From Chalara sp. BL73 (lineage: Eukaryota; Ascomycota; Leotiomycetes; Helotiales), in assembly GCA_918026815.1 (NCBI GenBank), contig CAKJVC010000124.1:558001-622000 (forward strand): 64,000 nucleotides of DNA, in the 5' to 3' direction. Below, piece by piece: positions 45,403 to 59,962 of the stretch; position 1 is the stretch's first letter, and the number at the start of each line of letters is the position of its first letter. The translations under genes and the position numbers were made by a program. The notes beneath the pieces are model-generated. The model was given only the letters and a program-made list of their open reading frames with translations. It was not told the origin of the DNA and did no database searches.

Positions 45403-46089
45403 ATGGTGGGAGTAAAGGATGCTGGAAAGAAGACAGCAAAGCAGAATGAGAGCCAAGAGGCAGATCGGGTTACGCCAAACCAAAACCGAGGCGAAATGCG
45501 TGTCAGTCTATCAAATGATGGCAAGCTCGGCAAAAAGCGAGGGGCAAATAGTGAGTTGAATAGGAAGCGGAGGCGTTCACGAACTGGTAGTGGAGGATCA
45601 ACTGAGGCACAAACAAGTCAAGTTCTGTCTCCGAATGGTCTTGCAAGTATGGATGATGGTATGGTTATCAAGGCATGGACGGAGGGAAAGGTCAAAGTCA
45701 AAGACCCTAACAGCGATGTACCTTCACGACATGCATGCGCCGCAGTTGCGGAGCGTGTTTCAAGCGCCTACAGGAACAAGCGTGGATTCGACCTACTGAC
45801 TGAGGATATTGCTGATATTCTTGAGTATCCACCCTCATCAGTTGAAAACCCGTCAGAGCATATGTTATGGATTGGTATGATCGCCAGGGCCAAGGCCGTT
45901 ATATCCAAGGAAGAAGAGAGTCCTCACTCAGAAAATGGCATGGTAACCGAAAGTGCTGCGCTAAAGAGATATTGGGCTCGAGATTATCTATAGGAACTTG
46001 ATCGTGCTCTAGAGGAAGTACGTAAGGACCGGCTGTGCTACATAAGATTTAGGGATCAACCTAACAAACGGGGCCCTCTCGATGGTTAA
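45403..46089 (+). CDS. Orphan hypothetical basic protein
   Basis: I propose two exons, 45403-45942 and 45994-46089, encoding about 211 aa. Read without splicing, the frame stops at 45993 (TAG), giving 196 aa. However, that stop lies in CTATAG, a good acceptor, and a GTAACC donor 51 nt upstream removes it. The frame then continues for 31 protein-like residues (ELDRALEEVRKDRLCYIRF...). The N-terminal 70 residues are very basic with a KKRGANSELNRKRRRSR-type nuclear localisation signal. A folded middle follows (SRHACAAVAERVSSAYRNKRGFDLLTEDIADILEYP). I recognise no family. It sits alone in a gene-poor region. Confidence 0.5.
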
Positions 46090-47160
46090 GGGTTTTCATT
46101 TTGCCCTATTACGGATTTACCCGTCGTCTATCAACTTATTAATGCAACCTATGAAGCTAACAAATAAATTGCACGACTTCTTGAATCACTTGTCTCTTGA
46201 TACTCAGTTCGTTACACATGTTGGCTACTCGGAATGTGGCTAAGCTGATACAACATCTGTGGATTAACCAATTTTAGTACGTTAAATCAACCAACTTTTA
46301 AGTCTTCATTCTTTGGCTTCTATCATATGCTTGCATTGATTTTAGTACACGGTACTCGCCATTAACAAACTTTTAAAATGACATACATGTTCTATTGGTG
46401 TCCTAGAAAAGAGTGGCTTTAAGTCTCCACGCAGAGTTTGGCCATTAAGTAGGCTATCTCAGTTTGGTACCCCTTTCCCAATTCTACCTGCTGTTTACAA
46501 AATTGTCCTATATTTGTTTGCAATATTGACCTATTCATTTGGCACATTTAATATAGCCAAGTAATCTGTCTTTGTGAAAACCATTCCATTCGGGTAGCAC
46601 AGACCCAATCAACGTAAATTATGATTTCTCGGTATGATATTAATGCTTTCCCGATAACCCTCTCCTAGGCAGATATGCCATTCTCGGAGACTATTGCATT
46701 CTCATTACTACGCAGACTCCTGGTTAGTACCATCATCAGACTGTTCTACTTTCAATTTAAGGAAAATTATTTACCTCCGAATCTTTGCCAGGCATGCGAC
46801 GCTCTTCTGAGTCAGATTCCCCACTGCCGGGAATTTTTCTCTCGGAACTCTCCATTTTGTGTTCTGGCGTCACGAACAAGGGACCCTTCCTATGGCGTAG
46901 AGACACAGACGAAGGATTCTCGAGGCTATGGTAGAACCTCGATGAGGCGAAGCGAGCTAATTCCCAGGTTGGGATTAGCTTACCGCACCCCAAGTTTTGC
47001 CTACAAAGCCTTTACAAGTCAGCAGCAGGTAAGATATGCTAGACTCACGACCGGCCTGGAGCGATTCACTAATACGGTTCTGCTCCTCCTATGTAGGTCT
47101 TGTTTCATCTAATAGCTTGTTGTCTCAAGGTTCTAGCAACTGCAAATTGAGCTACCCATC
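46090..47160. other. Intergenic region with likely 5'UTR intron
   Basis: AT-rich DNA between two orphan genes. Near its end a full intron pattern (47029-47096) lies upstream of the next start codon and is listed separately. The 145-codon open frame at 46675-47112 has no motif and overlaps that intron, so it is not annotated. Confidence 0.5.
47029..47096 (+). other. Putative 5' untranslated intron
   Basis: GTAAGA donor after CAGCAG, a CACTAATAC branch-like site and a TATGTAG acceptor give a 68-nt intron, ending 64 bp before the ATG at 47161. Stops in all frames after the join mean it is probably untranslated. Confidence 0.45.
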
Positions 47161-47964
47161 ATGGACTTACCATCAAATACCACTGCACAAGATACTCAAA
47201 AGAGAATACTCGGCCGCATGGTCGATCTCATGAGAGATCAGAAGAAACTAGTTCTTCAGCCCACGATCCAAGAACTTCAGGACTATGTTGTGTACTGCGG
47301 AGACAGGAAAGGAGATTTGACAAGGCAGATTTCGAACGGCATTTACTCCGACTTCCAGCAAATACTGCCGCCAAACTCTCTCAAATCAATACTTCTGGAA
47401 ATACTGCCTGGCATGGCTACACGGCACCTGGAGTCATTCATCTGCGAAGCGCGTAATTGCGTCTTGTACGAGGTCCTATCCCTATTTCATAAGACTGCTG
47501 TGCCTGTGTCCCACGAGCACGCAAAGCTAAATCGCCAAGCGGCACGAATGCAGATTCTGCTCGAAACGGAGGATCAGTCGCGAGAAACGAAGGATCGGCG
47601 GTTTCCAAGCCGTATAGATCGGGTCCAGCTATTATTTTCAGGCTATCGGCGACAATTACTGGAGACCGCAGAGAAGCTGAAGCATACGGGGAGCGCCACT
47701 GAGCAGGAGTGGCAGCGTATCAGTTCAGCCACCAAAGATATCGCCATCACTCCCGAATCCCTCACAGAAGTACGCAATCACCTTGCCGAGGCTTTTCGAC
47801 GCTCAAATCTCAAGATGCTTGACATAGACGCGTTTGAAAAACAGGTGCGGCTTGCTCTAAACGTATATATGAGGGATGCCCTGGGAGAATTTGGCCCCAA
47901 GAGAGCGAAATTGCAGGAGCTGGAGGATCGTCTTCGCCAAGAGCTATATCTCCTCAGTGGTTGA
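47161..47964 (+). CDS. Orphan hypothetical helical protein
   Basis: A single exon encodes 267 aa, starting MDLPSNTTAQDTQKRILGR in good context (CATCATGGA). The protein is almost entirely predicted helical from its heptad-like Leu/Ile spacing and high Glu/Arg/Lys content: VLYEVLSLFHKTAVPV, QLLFSGYRRQLLETAEKL, FEKQVRLALNVYMRDAL, LQELEDRLRQELYLL. No signal peptide, membrane segment or known domain is seen. Codon use looks ordinary and slightly GC-richer than its AT-rich flanks, which supports a real gene. A spliced 5' leader is likely. Function unknown. Confidence 0.6.
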   Translation: MDLPSNTTAQDTQKRILGRMVDLMRDQKKLVLQPTIQELQDYVVYCGDRKGDLTRQISNGIYSDFQQILPPNSLKSILLEILPGMATRHLESFICEARNCVLYEVLSLFHKTAVPVSHEHAKLNRQAARMQILLETEDQSRETKDRRFPSRIDRVQLLFSGYRRQLLETAEKLKHTGSATEQEWQRISSATKDIAITPESLTEVRNHLAEAFRRSNLKMLDIDAFEKQVRLALNVYMRDALGEFGPKRAKLQELEDRLRQELYLLSG

Positions 47965-49643
47965 CTTCATTCAAATACAGATGGCTAGGGTCTTCGTTGG
48001 TAAGCACGCTGAAGCTTCTAACTTGGTCTATGCTTACACGATATTTTTCAGTTTTGTTTTCTCTTCATTCAGGGTGTCCGAATGGCGCGAGCTTTAGCAA
48101 TGGTAGCTTAAGGAAGAATCGGTCGGGCCAGGATAACCCTAGGATGGGTGGTTTGTGACTGGGAAAGGATATTCTGTATCACTCAGAGACAGAACAGAAA
48201 TGAATTCGACTCTTATGGCATCAAGTTGTGCTTTGAGACCGTCCTTATTACTAGACTAAAGTGAAGTGACTTAACTCAATTAATAGTCTCTTGCTTGTAT
48301 TAGAAAAATATCTCACTTGACCTTCAAGCCAGCAGTTCATCTCTTACATCTTGTCACGTAACATAATGGCATCGTCTAGTTCAGAATCCGAGAGGTTGTG
48401 TTATATTTATGATATGTTGCATCGTGCCTTAAAATGATACCTTTCAAGCCTCTCAACTGCGAAAGCTCGACTATAATACATAAATATGCATAATTTCTCC
48501 GTCTCCCCAACCGCGAAATCTCATCCATAATTGGCATATGGAGCACACCAATGTGCTGTGGCTAAGGACCTGGAAAGCATTGCAACGAAAGCCGTTTTCC
48601 CCACACGTTTATCGCTCCCTCGTTCAACTCCTCATCGGAACACATCATGCTAATACTTTCTTGAGTCGTACTGAAGTTGTTCGCGTAGAATATCCTCATT
48701 TCTAATCATATGTTGAGTAAAGAGCGCGTCCTCTTCTTGCGATAGCACTCCATCCGTGTTCCCGTCGTTTGCATGGTATACAAAAAAGTCGTTCATTAGG
48801 TTTCCGATCTCTTTTGATCTTGCATGCTTCGCGCTTGACGATGTCGTTATGCTTATGTTTCGAGCATCGTTTTCTTCGAATCCGCTTAGCCAGCAGCTAT
48901 CGAGATGTTATTCAAAGCTACCTCAAGTAGGCAGAAGAATTGAGAAATGTGATTCTAATAGCCAAAGAGTTGTGGTGAAGTAAAAGTGAGAGGTGAAGTT
49001 TGCCTCCAGCCTCGCTTCCTAAAATGGCAGCATGGCTCCTTTCCAGGAATATCAAATTGGGAAACTCTTCGTCTTTGCAACCCACACACTTGGCATGGAA
49101 TAACATAAGTTATCTAGGCCAAACTAATCTCCTATGCCCAGAGCCAATAAATCCGCCATAAAGATATGCTAGTGAATCTCAGGCGCCACACGTGAGTGCC
49201 ATGATGAATTTGATGATTAACTCCATAAGAAAGCTGAGCAAACTGGTATTTGTATGACGGCGTGGCATGAGCATGGAAGTAACATGTTGGGAGTAACGTA
49301 GTGATCTCAAGTATTCTTCAGCTTCTCTATATCGACTATTTAATGTGAGAGAAGCCAAAAACTTTCCCATGCCTAGAGCAGAATATGACCAGAAAACGAA
49401 CAGGTTGGGCAACCGTCCCATATATATATATCCTCAACCTTCAATTCCGAAACGACTCTTGCAGAGATTCAAAGTACGAATTTCGTATCCTCAAGTCAGA
49501 TTGTGCAGTGAAGAATGTATCGAGGCTCGCCTCCCTTCCCCCCCCAAGAAAAAAACCAAAAAAACCTCATTATAGTTTCCGCTCCAAATCCATCTCAAAT
49601 TCAAGGGTATCAACTCAAACGCCTTTGTACCCATATAACCACA
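47965..49643. other. Intergenic region
   Basis: About 1.7 kb without supportable genes. It is AT-rich, with a C-run followed by A-runs near 49540-49565. The right end holds the 3' flank of the minus-strand gene that follows. Confidence 0.5.
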
Positions 49644-50281
49644 TTAAATCAAGCCAGTGTGCCTCTTCTTCTTATCCAATACAGGCTGCCACTGCTTGAA
49701 AGCTGCATCGAGCTGCGCTTCTGTCCACTCCCTTTTCGGCTCGGTTCCAATATATTGGCCCGCTTTGTCTCTGGCAAACCACTTTAAATAATCTCTGCGC
49801 GGCATATAGACCACCTTGGTCAAACGCCCATTCGACTTCTTCTCCTCAGGCAGACCTGTCTTTATCCTACTCAATAAGCTTTTTGCCCTGCCGCTTTTCT
49901 TTTCTTTGGGAGAAGTCGGCGATGTGGACGGGATGACGTCGACCACGATAGCGGGAATGAGTGAATCGTCGGTATAACGCTTGGGCAGCAGCTGTGGCAA
50001 GGAGTGCATGTCACCGGCCAGGCTCTGAAGGCCATTGTACTTGAAGGCTGGTAGAGGTTGACCAGTTGCCGTGAAACGGAGGAGGGCGTCTTCGTCGACT
50101 TCTGTGCTTGTCTGGGCGGACCGGTTGATGAGAGGCTCGGCATCAGAATCATATGGAGAAGGTGGCTGGCAATGTACCGCGGGAGCCGACGTATATCTGA
50201 TCTTGGAGCAGTTAATAGAGATACCTGGCGATTGTCAACGTCGCGATAGGGGAGTATCATGACTGGGAAAGGGGCCGCCAT
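49644..50281 (-). CDS. Conserved uncharacterised fungal protein
   Basis: Two exons on the minus strand, 50281-50225 and 50165-49644, give about 192 aa. The 59-nt intron (donor GTATCT, acceptor CCAG) joins DVDNRQ to PPSPYDSDAEPL. An in-frame ATG at 50368 would add 29 residues; the shorter start is preferred only because it begins MAAPFPVMILPYRD in good context. The first half is polar and likely disordered. The C-terminal block VYMPRRDYLKWFARDKAGQYIGTEPKREWTE is a strongly patterned motif that I recognise from uncharacterised proteins of other moulds. No catalytic signature or membrane segment. Function unknown. Confidence 0.72.
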
Positions 50282-51441
50282 GTTGTGTGCCAACAAGAAA
50301 ACAAGCTCAGGGGGCGATAATTGACCGCTAGAAGTCGAATCCGAAATTGGCCTCACTGGCAGCCACAAACAAGGACTTGAGGGCGACGGTTGAGGATCAG
50401 GATCTATCCTTAATCAGGTTGAGATTGAATTCGAGATTTATCGAGGGGAAAGGATATAGATGGAGATATCGACAGAGCGTCAAAATTGAAGCGCAGCTGA
50501 GAAGAGTCATTGTATTTGGGTTGGGTCATGACTGCGAACGGCATGACCATGATGGGTTTAGGTTTGATGCTGGTGGTGGTGGTAGTTGTGGTTGTGTGGT
50601 TGTGATTGTGGTTGGGCAGAAGACACCAGGCCACACAATGCGGTACTGTATCTTATCGGTACTGCTGAGGGCCAAGGGATCAGAGCTGGAAAGCTTTGGT
50701 GGGAAGGATGGCACCAATCACAATTGCCCTATCACGCCCATTTGACTTCCCCCCCCTCTTTTCGAAAATGCGGAGAACAGCCTGAGAGATTATGTCAGCA
50801 AATCAAGGAGGATGTGCATGGGAGATGCTAGACCTATTCCGGAGCTATGATGGGGCATGGGCCATCCTGTGCTGACTCTTTTGCTTTGAATTACTACTCT
50901 ACAGGGGCTAAGCGGGCCTAGGGTAACCCCTAAGGTGGCCAAGGGTAGCGTTGTAGGGAGGAAAGTTACAGGGTCTGTAACCCCGCGTTCGCTCCCTCAA
51001 GGTACACCCACACTATTACAACATACATACACATATATTTTCATAAAAGAAAAAAAAAAACAAATAACAAATAACCCCTCTTCCCCCCCGCCAAAAGACT
51101 CGTAAATTTTTATGACCAAGTGACTCAAGCCATTTCTGCTTTGGCTGTAGAGTGGGATTGGATGGTTTTCAATTCGCGGCGCTTTATTTGTACAATGTTA
51201 GCCTGATCACGCAATTGCTGAAGCCCGTTACCCCACCACGCCCATCTCCATCTGCTTCCTTTAAACTAGCAGCAGAACCACACTGCCTTAAGCTCTTTCG
51301 TTCCTATTTCTCTCAAACACTTACTCCTGCTCCTTGCCGACTATTTATTCATTGTCTTTGCTACGTCTTTTCTCTTCCACATAACTCTTAGATAACCCAA
51401 GTGCCGTCTCCAATTCCTCCACAAATCACATAGAAGTCACA
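50282..51441. other. Divergent intergenic region upstream of OAH sulfhydrylase
   Basis: It holds the promoters of the minus-strand uncharacterised gene and the plus-strand sulfhydrylase. It includes a TGG/GTT-rich run near 50570-50620, an A10 run near 51051 and a C run near 51085. I looked for a Met4/Cys3-type palindrome and did not see a convincing one. No gene. Confidence 0.5.
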
Positions 51442-53434
<1,993 letters not shown>

Positions 53435-54352
53435 AATATCGTTTGCGTGATGATATGCAGTTGCGTTGCATTTTAGATTGATATCCCTTTGCAGCGGTGT
53501 CTAAAACATAACGGTGCCTTCTCAAAAATTCTTCTATACATTTCGCTCTGCTAATATCGAAGTGAATATATTCTCCCCAAGAAATAAATCTGGAACTAAA
53601 ATACTACATTGTCTTGGCAGCAACACACAAGCTACCCATATCTGTGAGCACAATACGCATATACCTACCTTAGCAAAAGCTCAGACTCCTCATATTTGAT
53701 AGAAAGTTTAAGGCAGCCACTACGAACAAACCTTTACTGCTCGTTCATTTCTCTCTGAGCAAAGAGACGGATAGATGCTAAAACGATAGAGACCCCTAAC
53801 CTAAATTGCCCATTCCCTTTCCACCCACGAGATTCCTACTCTACATTAGAATCCAAATAGCAGAATGCGGGCTCCCTTAATGGTCTATATCTTATCCTAC
53901 AAAGTGCTTCTTTGCATGACTTTATATCATGTAGGTCAGAGAAATTGAATGTAGGCACGTTATCTTGAGTGCGACGCAGTCAAGAGATTTTGGGGACAAG
54001 CTCGGGCTGCTCTAATGTGGGATGCTGTAATGGTATCTTATTCATCAAAAAAGAGAACAAACATCGTATTGCACAATGACAAGCTCTCTCACCAGCATCA
54101 TTCGCTATCCCTTGTTCGTATTAAATCTCACTCAGAGAAGCCACATCGACCGTCCACCGAGGCGTCTTGAGGAATCCGCCGTTGACTATTGTATTCCGGC
54201 AGCCCTTGCACCGGAAGAGCCTCCATTTGAATTGTTCAAATTAACCTCCCCCAGCACTTGTTGGCTAACTCAAGATCAGACTATTCCTCCTCTCCCATCT
54301 ACGTCCTCAAAGCCATGCTTCCATCTCAAGTCCCCTTCCCACCAATATTCCC
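53435..54352. other. Convergent intergenic region
   Basis: Spacer between the 3' ends of the sulfhydrylase and the NRPS-like gene. No gene or RNA recognised. Confidence 0.55.
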
Positions 54353-57300
54353 CTAGAGCTCGGAACTGCCAGACATCTTTCTCGGCTCTTCGTCGATGGT
54401 GGTTAAAAACCCCTCCTCCCTCCAAGCCCTCAAATTCCCCTCCAACCACTCCTTTCCAAAGCCTTCCAAGGAACTCAGACTCCTACTCAATTCTCGAGTC
54501 TTCCCCGTCTCGAAGATCTTGCTCTCGCTTTTATCCTTCGCCATGTTCTCCCAGAAAGCCAACAATTTCAACCCCGGGATGTCATTCGCATCCGCTCCTT
54601 CATCCGCAAGGATTTCGAGCCTCTGTACCCACTCCGTCATAGATACTTCCTCAAGAGGCTTATCACCTGATACCATAGAACTGCTTTGAATCATATCCAC
54701 CAGCACCGGCCACGGAATAGAAACCGGGTTCACGATATTATGCACATCGTACCCGCAAACATCGTTGTTGGTTGATCCCAGATCCGGAAACAACACTTCA
54801 GAAATCGCCTCCGCGGCCACATCGACCGGGATCCAGTCTACCAGCTTGCCCGGAAATATAGGCATAACGGGTATTGCCCTGACCTTCTCATGCGCGCTCG
54901 TAGCGAACATGATGGGGAACATCTCGTTTGTATTCCACTTCCCCGTCTTCGTCGATCCGCAAAGCTGGCCCACACGTAGCAATTTCACGGGGATGTTAAG
55001 GCCCTGTGGAAGAGAAGCGGTTTGCATGATGCGCTCGATGATGTATTTGCTCTGAGCATAGCCTGTTGAGAGGGCGATAGATGGATCGGGACCTATCGGC
55101 GCTTCGGAGACATACCGGGAGATGTGCCCCGGTCCCATGCACGTACTGATGCTGCTTGTGAATGCTAGACGTTTGGGGCGGCCGGCGTAGCAGAAGCGGA
55201 GGAGAGACACGGTGCCTATAGCTGTCAGACGTATTAATGAGGATGGGCGGCAAACCCGCTTACTTCTTATACAATCACCCTCGAACTCTTCGACGCACTT
55301 ATTGAAGTCCATTTCCCAAGCATTCTGAATCACAGTCGTCACGGTGCTGGTGAGATGGTGATAGGAATCAATATCGAGGCCAAGGAGGGGATCTTGCATG
55401 CTGAAATTGAGGACCGAAACCTTTTTCTCCTCAAGGATTGACAGGTCTATACTTTTGGCTTTTAAAGCTGAGCGGAGGCGGCTTAGATGATTCGGGCCGC
55501 GCAGCATAGCGTATATTTTGTATACCTTAGGTGACTTGGATAGCGATTCGAGGAGTGCAGTGCCTAATGATCCAGTGGGACCTGTAAGTAGTACCGTCTC
55601 TCCCTTGGTACGAGGATAGGCCACTGTGGCTCTTGGTGCCCATCTTTGAAATTCAGACTCTAGCTTTGAGATCATGCGGTTGACCATTCGTGTCGTGGAA
55701 GGCTTGGTCGAAGGATTCCTCTGAGAAGCCAGCCTAGGCTGAAGGAAGGCGCTCAGTTGAGAAATGGTTGGGTTTTCGAAAATGGCGCCGAGAGAGATTC
55801 GTGTTTTGAGCTTGGCAGAAATTGAGCGGCGAAATGACAATGCTAAATGGGAGTCAATACCCAAGTCATATAAGCTTGTCTCATCAGTAACTTCTGAGAT
55901 TGGGAGTCCTGCCAGTTGAGCAAGTAAGCTGCGTAAATACTCTGAGAGAGGTTCCTCTGTCTGCTGTGCTATTGTCGAATGTGAGGCAACATCATCATAT
56001 AGTATTTGTATTTCGGAGGCATACATCCGTTCTGCTTCTTTGCGCTTAACGTTGTATTTTGGCGTGACTGGGAGAGTGCAACCTCGCGGGAGAATATATA
56101 TCATGGACTGAGAGATTTGAGAATGATACGGGTATTGAGTGTTGACTTTTTGTATTGATTGCCAAATACCCTTTTGTACCTCTCTTTTATTTGCATCATA
56201 CTTCTCGTGAAGTTCAATAATGACACCGGGACACGGTAGAGAATGGCCCACGACCAAAGCTCTAGATATAATTTGCGATGAGGTTTGAATATCAAGCTGT
56301 AAAGGACCCGCCGAGGTATTTTCACCGTTGGTATGGACGAGAATATCATCTTTTCTGCCTTGCATAACATAGAAGCCACTCCCAGGGGGATCCTGTATAA
56401 ACAGGTCATTGGTACGATATGGTTCATTATCTGGTTTGCCTTCCCACAAGTCTGCCGCCAACTCAAATCCTTTGTAGACGACGCACTCATAAACACCATC
56501 GCCAACAGATTCCATTTTGAGATGCGGATTATCTGGGTAAAGATTTCGGAATGAGTAAACTTTCGGATTACTGCGAGTATGTGGAAGCGAACGAAAAGGT
56601 GGACCGATTTCAGTGCTCCCATATGTAGTCTTGACATTGACGCCATGAAGTATAAGATTTTTGATAATACTGTCTGCAAGGACAGCGCCACCTGGCTGAA
56701 GAAGCTTCAAGGATGCTAAGGGCCTGTAGTCATGTCCATTTTCCACAATATATTCATACATGTTTTCAATAAGCGCTGGAGCGCAGTGAACACAATCAAC
56801 TGGATAGCCCATTGCCGAAAGAGTCTTCCAAGCTGTAAATATTGATGATGCGCTGGGCGGCCATGAAAGGGGCGGAAATGATAGTATTTTACCATTAGGA
56901 AAGCCTGAAAGGGCGACAGATATGCCGGCAATATGGTACCTGGAAGTCAGACAATGCTAAGTAAAACGTGTGGGTTCAACTGACAATGGGAAGAGGAGAA
57001 ACCAGTTTTCAATATAAAACTCCTGAAATAAGCGGTACATCCTCGCTATCAACATCATACTCCTATTCGTATGTATGATAGGCTTAGGCATTCCAGTAGA
57101 ACCAGACGAGTGTATAATGAATGTATGCCGTTCCCACACATCTCCAAAATCTCGAAACTTAACAGCATCGACCTCTTTCCATTCTGTACCCGAAGATTCT
57201 GGCAAGGTTTCAAGCATCTGTATTTTTCTGATGCCCCGGGTATTGGCCCTTCGATTCCTCGCGTCGACAATAACAGCCGCAGCATCACATTTCTCTAGCA

Positions 57301-57859
57301 GATGATGCAAAGCGTTTGAGGCATTTGACATCGCTAAGAGCAAAACTCTTAGTCCAAGCTTTTGCAGTGCAATTTGGGTGCAGAGATATTCTATGTTTTC
57401 CCCAGCACCCAACAACCCCACAGTAGGTTGCTTCTTAGTGCTGTTCGCTGTCCTAATTTCTTCTCGAAGCTGATACGCATACGAAAGCGCTATTGTCTCG
57501 GTGACCGAGTCAAAATCAAGCCAGGACATGGAGGCATATGGAGTTGTGACTTCCGCTGAAATTGGGTATAAGAATGCCTTCTGCCGTCCGAACACTTCGG
57601 CGCCCCAACGGACGAGAGCTGACAAGCTGACGAGTTTAGGATTCTCATATCGCCTCGAATGAGGATGTCCATGGAGCCACCACAGCTCCTTTACCCGTTT
57701 CGATGCTTTTTCAGATGGGACAACCAATGGATCTGAGCAAACCTTTAAGTGCTTCGATATGCATCTTTGGATGGGCTTAGGAATAGAACTCTCAAGTGAT
57801 ATAGGAGCCATCTTGATCAGATATTCGAGGCTGAGACTTGAAAATCCAAATTTGACCAA
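54353..57859 (-). CDS. NRPS-like A-T-R enzyme (adenylation, carrier, thioester reductase)
   Basis: Three exons on the minus strand, 57859-56985, 56939-55264 and 55215-54353, give about 1137 aa. The adenylation domain (about 70-560) has HSSGSTGMPKPI (A3), TYGSTE (A5), GRKDDILVHTNGEN (A8) and PVTPKYNVKRKEAER (A10). The carrier domain keeps LGIDSHLAL with the phosphopantetheine Ser near 655. The reductase (about 735-1110) has LLTGPTGSLGTALLESL (NADPH) and TGYAQSKYIIER (Tyr-x-x-x-Lys). There is no condensation domain, so it is an NRPS-like carboxylic acid reductase that should activate one acid and release it as aldehyde or alcohol. The second intron is 48 nt (acceptor ATAG; a 42-nt choice ending ACAG also keeps frame) and has no stop, so it reads through. 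The start may instead be the Met at 57811 (MAPISLESSIPKPI). Confidence 0.9.
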
Positions 57860-59962
57860 GAAGGTTTCACTATTTAATCTCAGAAAAAAGGAATCATAAC
57901 CGTATAGTCAAGCTAAATACTAGTATTGACTCCAGACTGCTACGAATGTATTATGGTAGCTCCACAGCCTTCACCCGGTGAGCCATGTCGTACCCTAGCC
58001 AGTCATACCGACAAGCAAGCTGATCACACTGAAGTAGATAGCATGAAAGAAGTGGCAACGCTCACTATACTTGATCTGACCTCTCTTCCGGTAAGATAAG
58101 ATGCCACAGCAAGAGATTTACCACTTGAAAACATGGAATGGCCCGGTCCCCACTGTAACACTGAGGATAGCTTTGCCGTCATAGTGTCGGGCGGCTCAAA
58201 AGTGGCTCATAACCACAAAAAGACAGCGGGTATGCTCGTTCCATGATTACCGTTTGACACCTATGGGTCTGCTTGAGGGTTGTAGTTGGTAGCCCAGCGC
58301 CTGCTGTCTGGAGCCCCCGCTTTGATGATACCCCTGAGTGATTAAGGTCAGCCCGCATGCATGTTACATATTGACGCGAAGAGAGGCGAAGAGGGTCCGT
58401 TTTGCTGGAAATTTGTTTGTGAGGATGGGGAATGATTAGACTTTCGGGCAGTTGTAGTTACCGACAAGATTCCACTACGGGCAAGAGAGTTTCTTTGAAT
58501 GATAGCCAGGCCGAGAGGAGGTTCCAAGACTCTGTTAGGGCTGGTGTTGGACGTTTTTGATGCCGGGTCTATCCATCATATTTGCCGAGAATTATCCTTG
58601 GAAGGTGGTTCCGCGATCCGAACATGTTGATGTGAATATTGTATTGTAGCAGATGGATATTAGTACTATATAGGCGAGGTGTAGCGGCGACCGACGTTAA
58701 CAGAAGTGAAAGAGCGAAGGAGGGCATAAAGGCTTTACAGACTATGTCTGAGGAGGAAGATGGAAAACATTCTGTCCTCCCCTCGAAAACGTTTCAATAA
58801 GAACTTGCTCATTAATCGGAATTAAAAGTCTTAGCGAGTTTCGGCTGCTTCCGCACGTGATTATGATACCATTTGACCTTGGAGGTGGCGAAGTTACTTT
58901 ACAAATAGCCAAAATCGATCAAGGTCTTTATTAACGTTTAGTGACTGTGCCTACTAGCACTAAAGCTTAAATCGTAAGTTAATATGTAAAACTACAAAGT
59001 TGCAATGCTCCGTTTGCTTTGGTTCCCTTAACGTTAGCCGTTAGCTAGGTTGAGATTTGTATTTATCAATTCTTCCGTTACCCGCGAGGCACCCTATGCA
59101 CAGGGATGTCTCCAAGCAATGGCAGCGTTGAAGAAAATATTATTAAACTGGGGGCTCTCATTCCACTTGCTGTTATACGTGGATTGAGACTGATACCGGT
59201 CGCTCTCTCCAGAGCAGCCAAGTGATGCTCCTCTCTTCCTGTTAGGATTTACAATATGTCGCTGGTATCTAGAACCGGATTATGCGATTGCCCTAAATAG
59301 CCTTGATGTCAAGCGCAATGGTGCCATTCGACATTCTTTGATATAAGGCTGGGGGGAATCCTCTCAATGTTAGACACGCTAGTTAGCGTTTAAAATCTAC
59401 CAGGATTGTTGTTTGGTCACATTCTCGCATTTGTTGCCCGAAGGCTCTAGATCTTCAAGGTTACAGATAAATACCTTGCAGAGATCATCGTAGTTACGGG
59501 CTAGTTCCACCCTCTGCGCAAACTGGTGACCATGTCGGTGATCCTCCTAATCATATCCCAGAGAGTGCACATGTTATTTCGGCAAAGATATGGTGTTCTT
59601 CGCTGCCTGCACCTCAAACTTATCTGTCCATCTTAAGTAAGTACCGTGTTATAGTTCTGTGGTCGATAGCCAGGTGGCTTGATGCACCATTTTTCCAAAG
59701 AAAGAGTTGCAGCTGAAGCTTCACGTCCTTACCATCACTCTACTGCATTTGAGCAAACCAAGGCTGTGATGTCAGCGAACGGGCCAGAGGAAATCTATAA
59801 ATTGCCTTCGTTGAGTTGTTGGATCCGTCACAGAGATACTCTGTTGGGTAAACAACTCAGACCTTGTTTCTGCCCGGAGAATGGTCACGAGTTCACAGCC
59901 CAGAGTACCATACACCATATATGGTGAGACCATGTCGAAACGATTCCGACCTTTGGGCCTAG
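57860..59962. other. Gene-poor region upstream of the NRPS-like gene
   Basis: This holds the NRPS-like promoter and about 2 kb of DNA without a gene I can support. Open frames here (for example 59679-59927 plus) lack motifs. Confidence 0.5.

Noticed and set aside
46675..47112. 145-codon frame upstream of the orphan helical gene
   Set aside because: It overlaps a well-formed untranslated intron and has no recognisable features.
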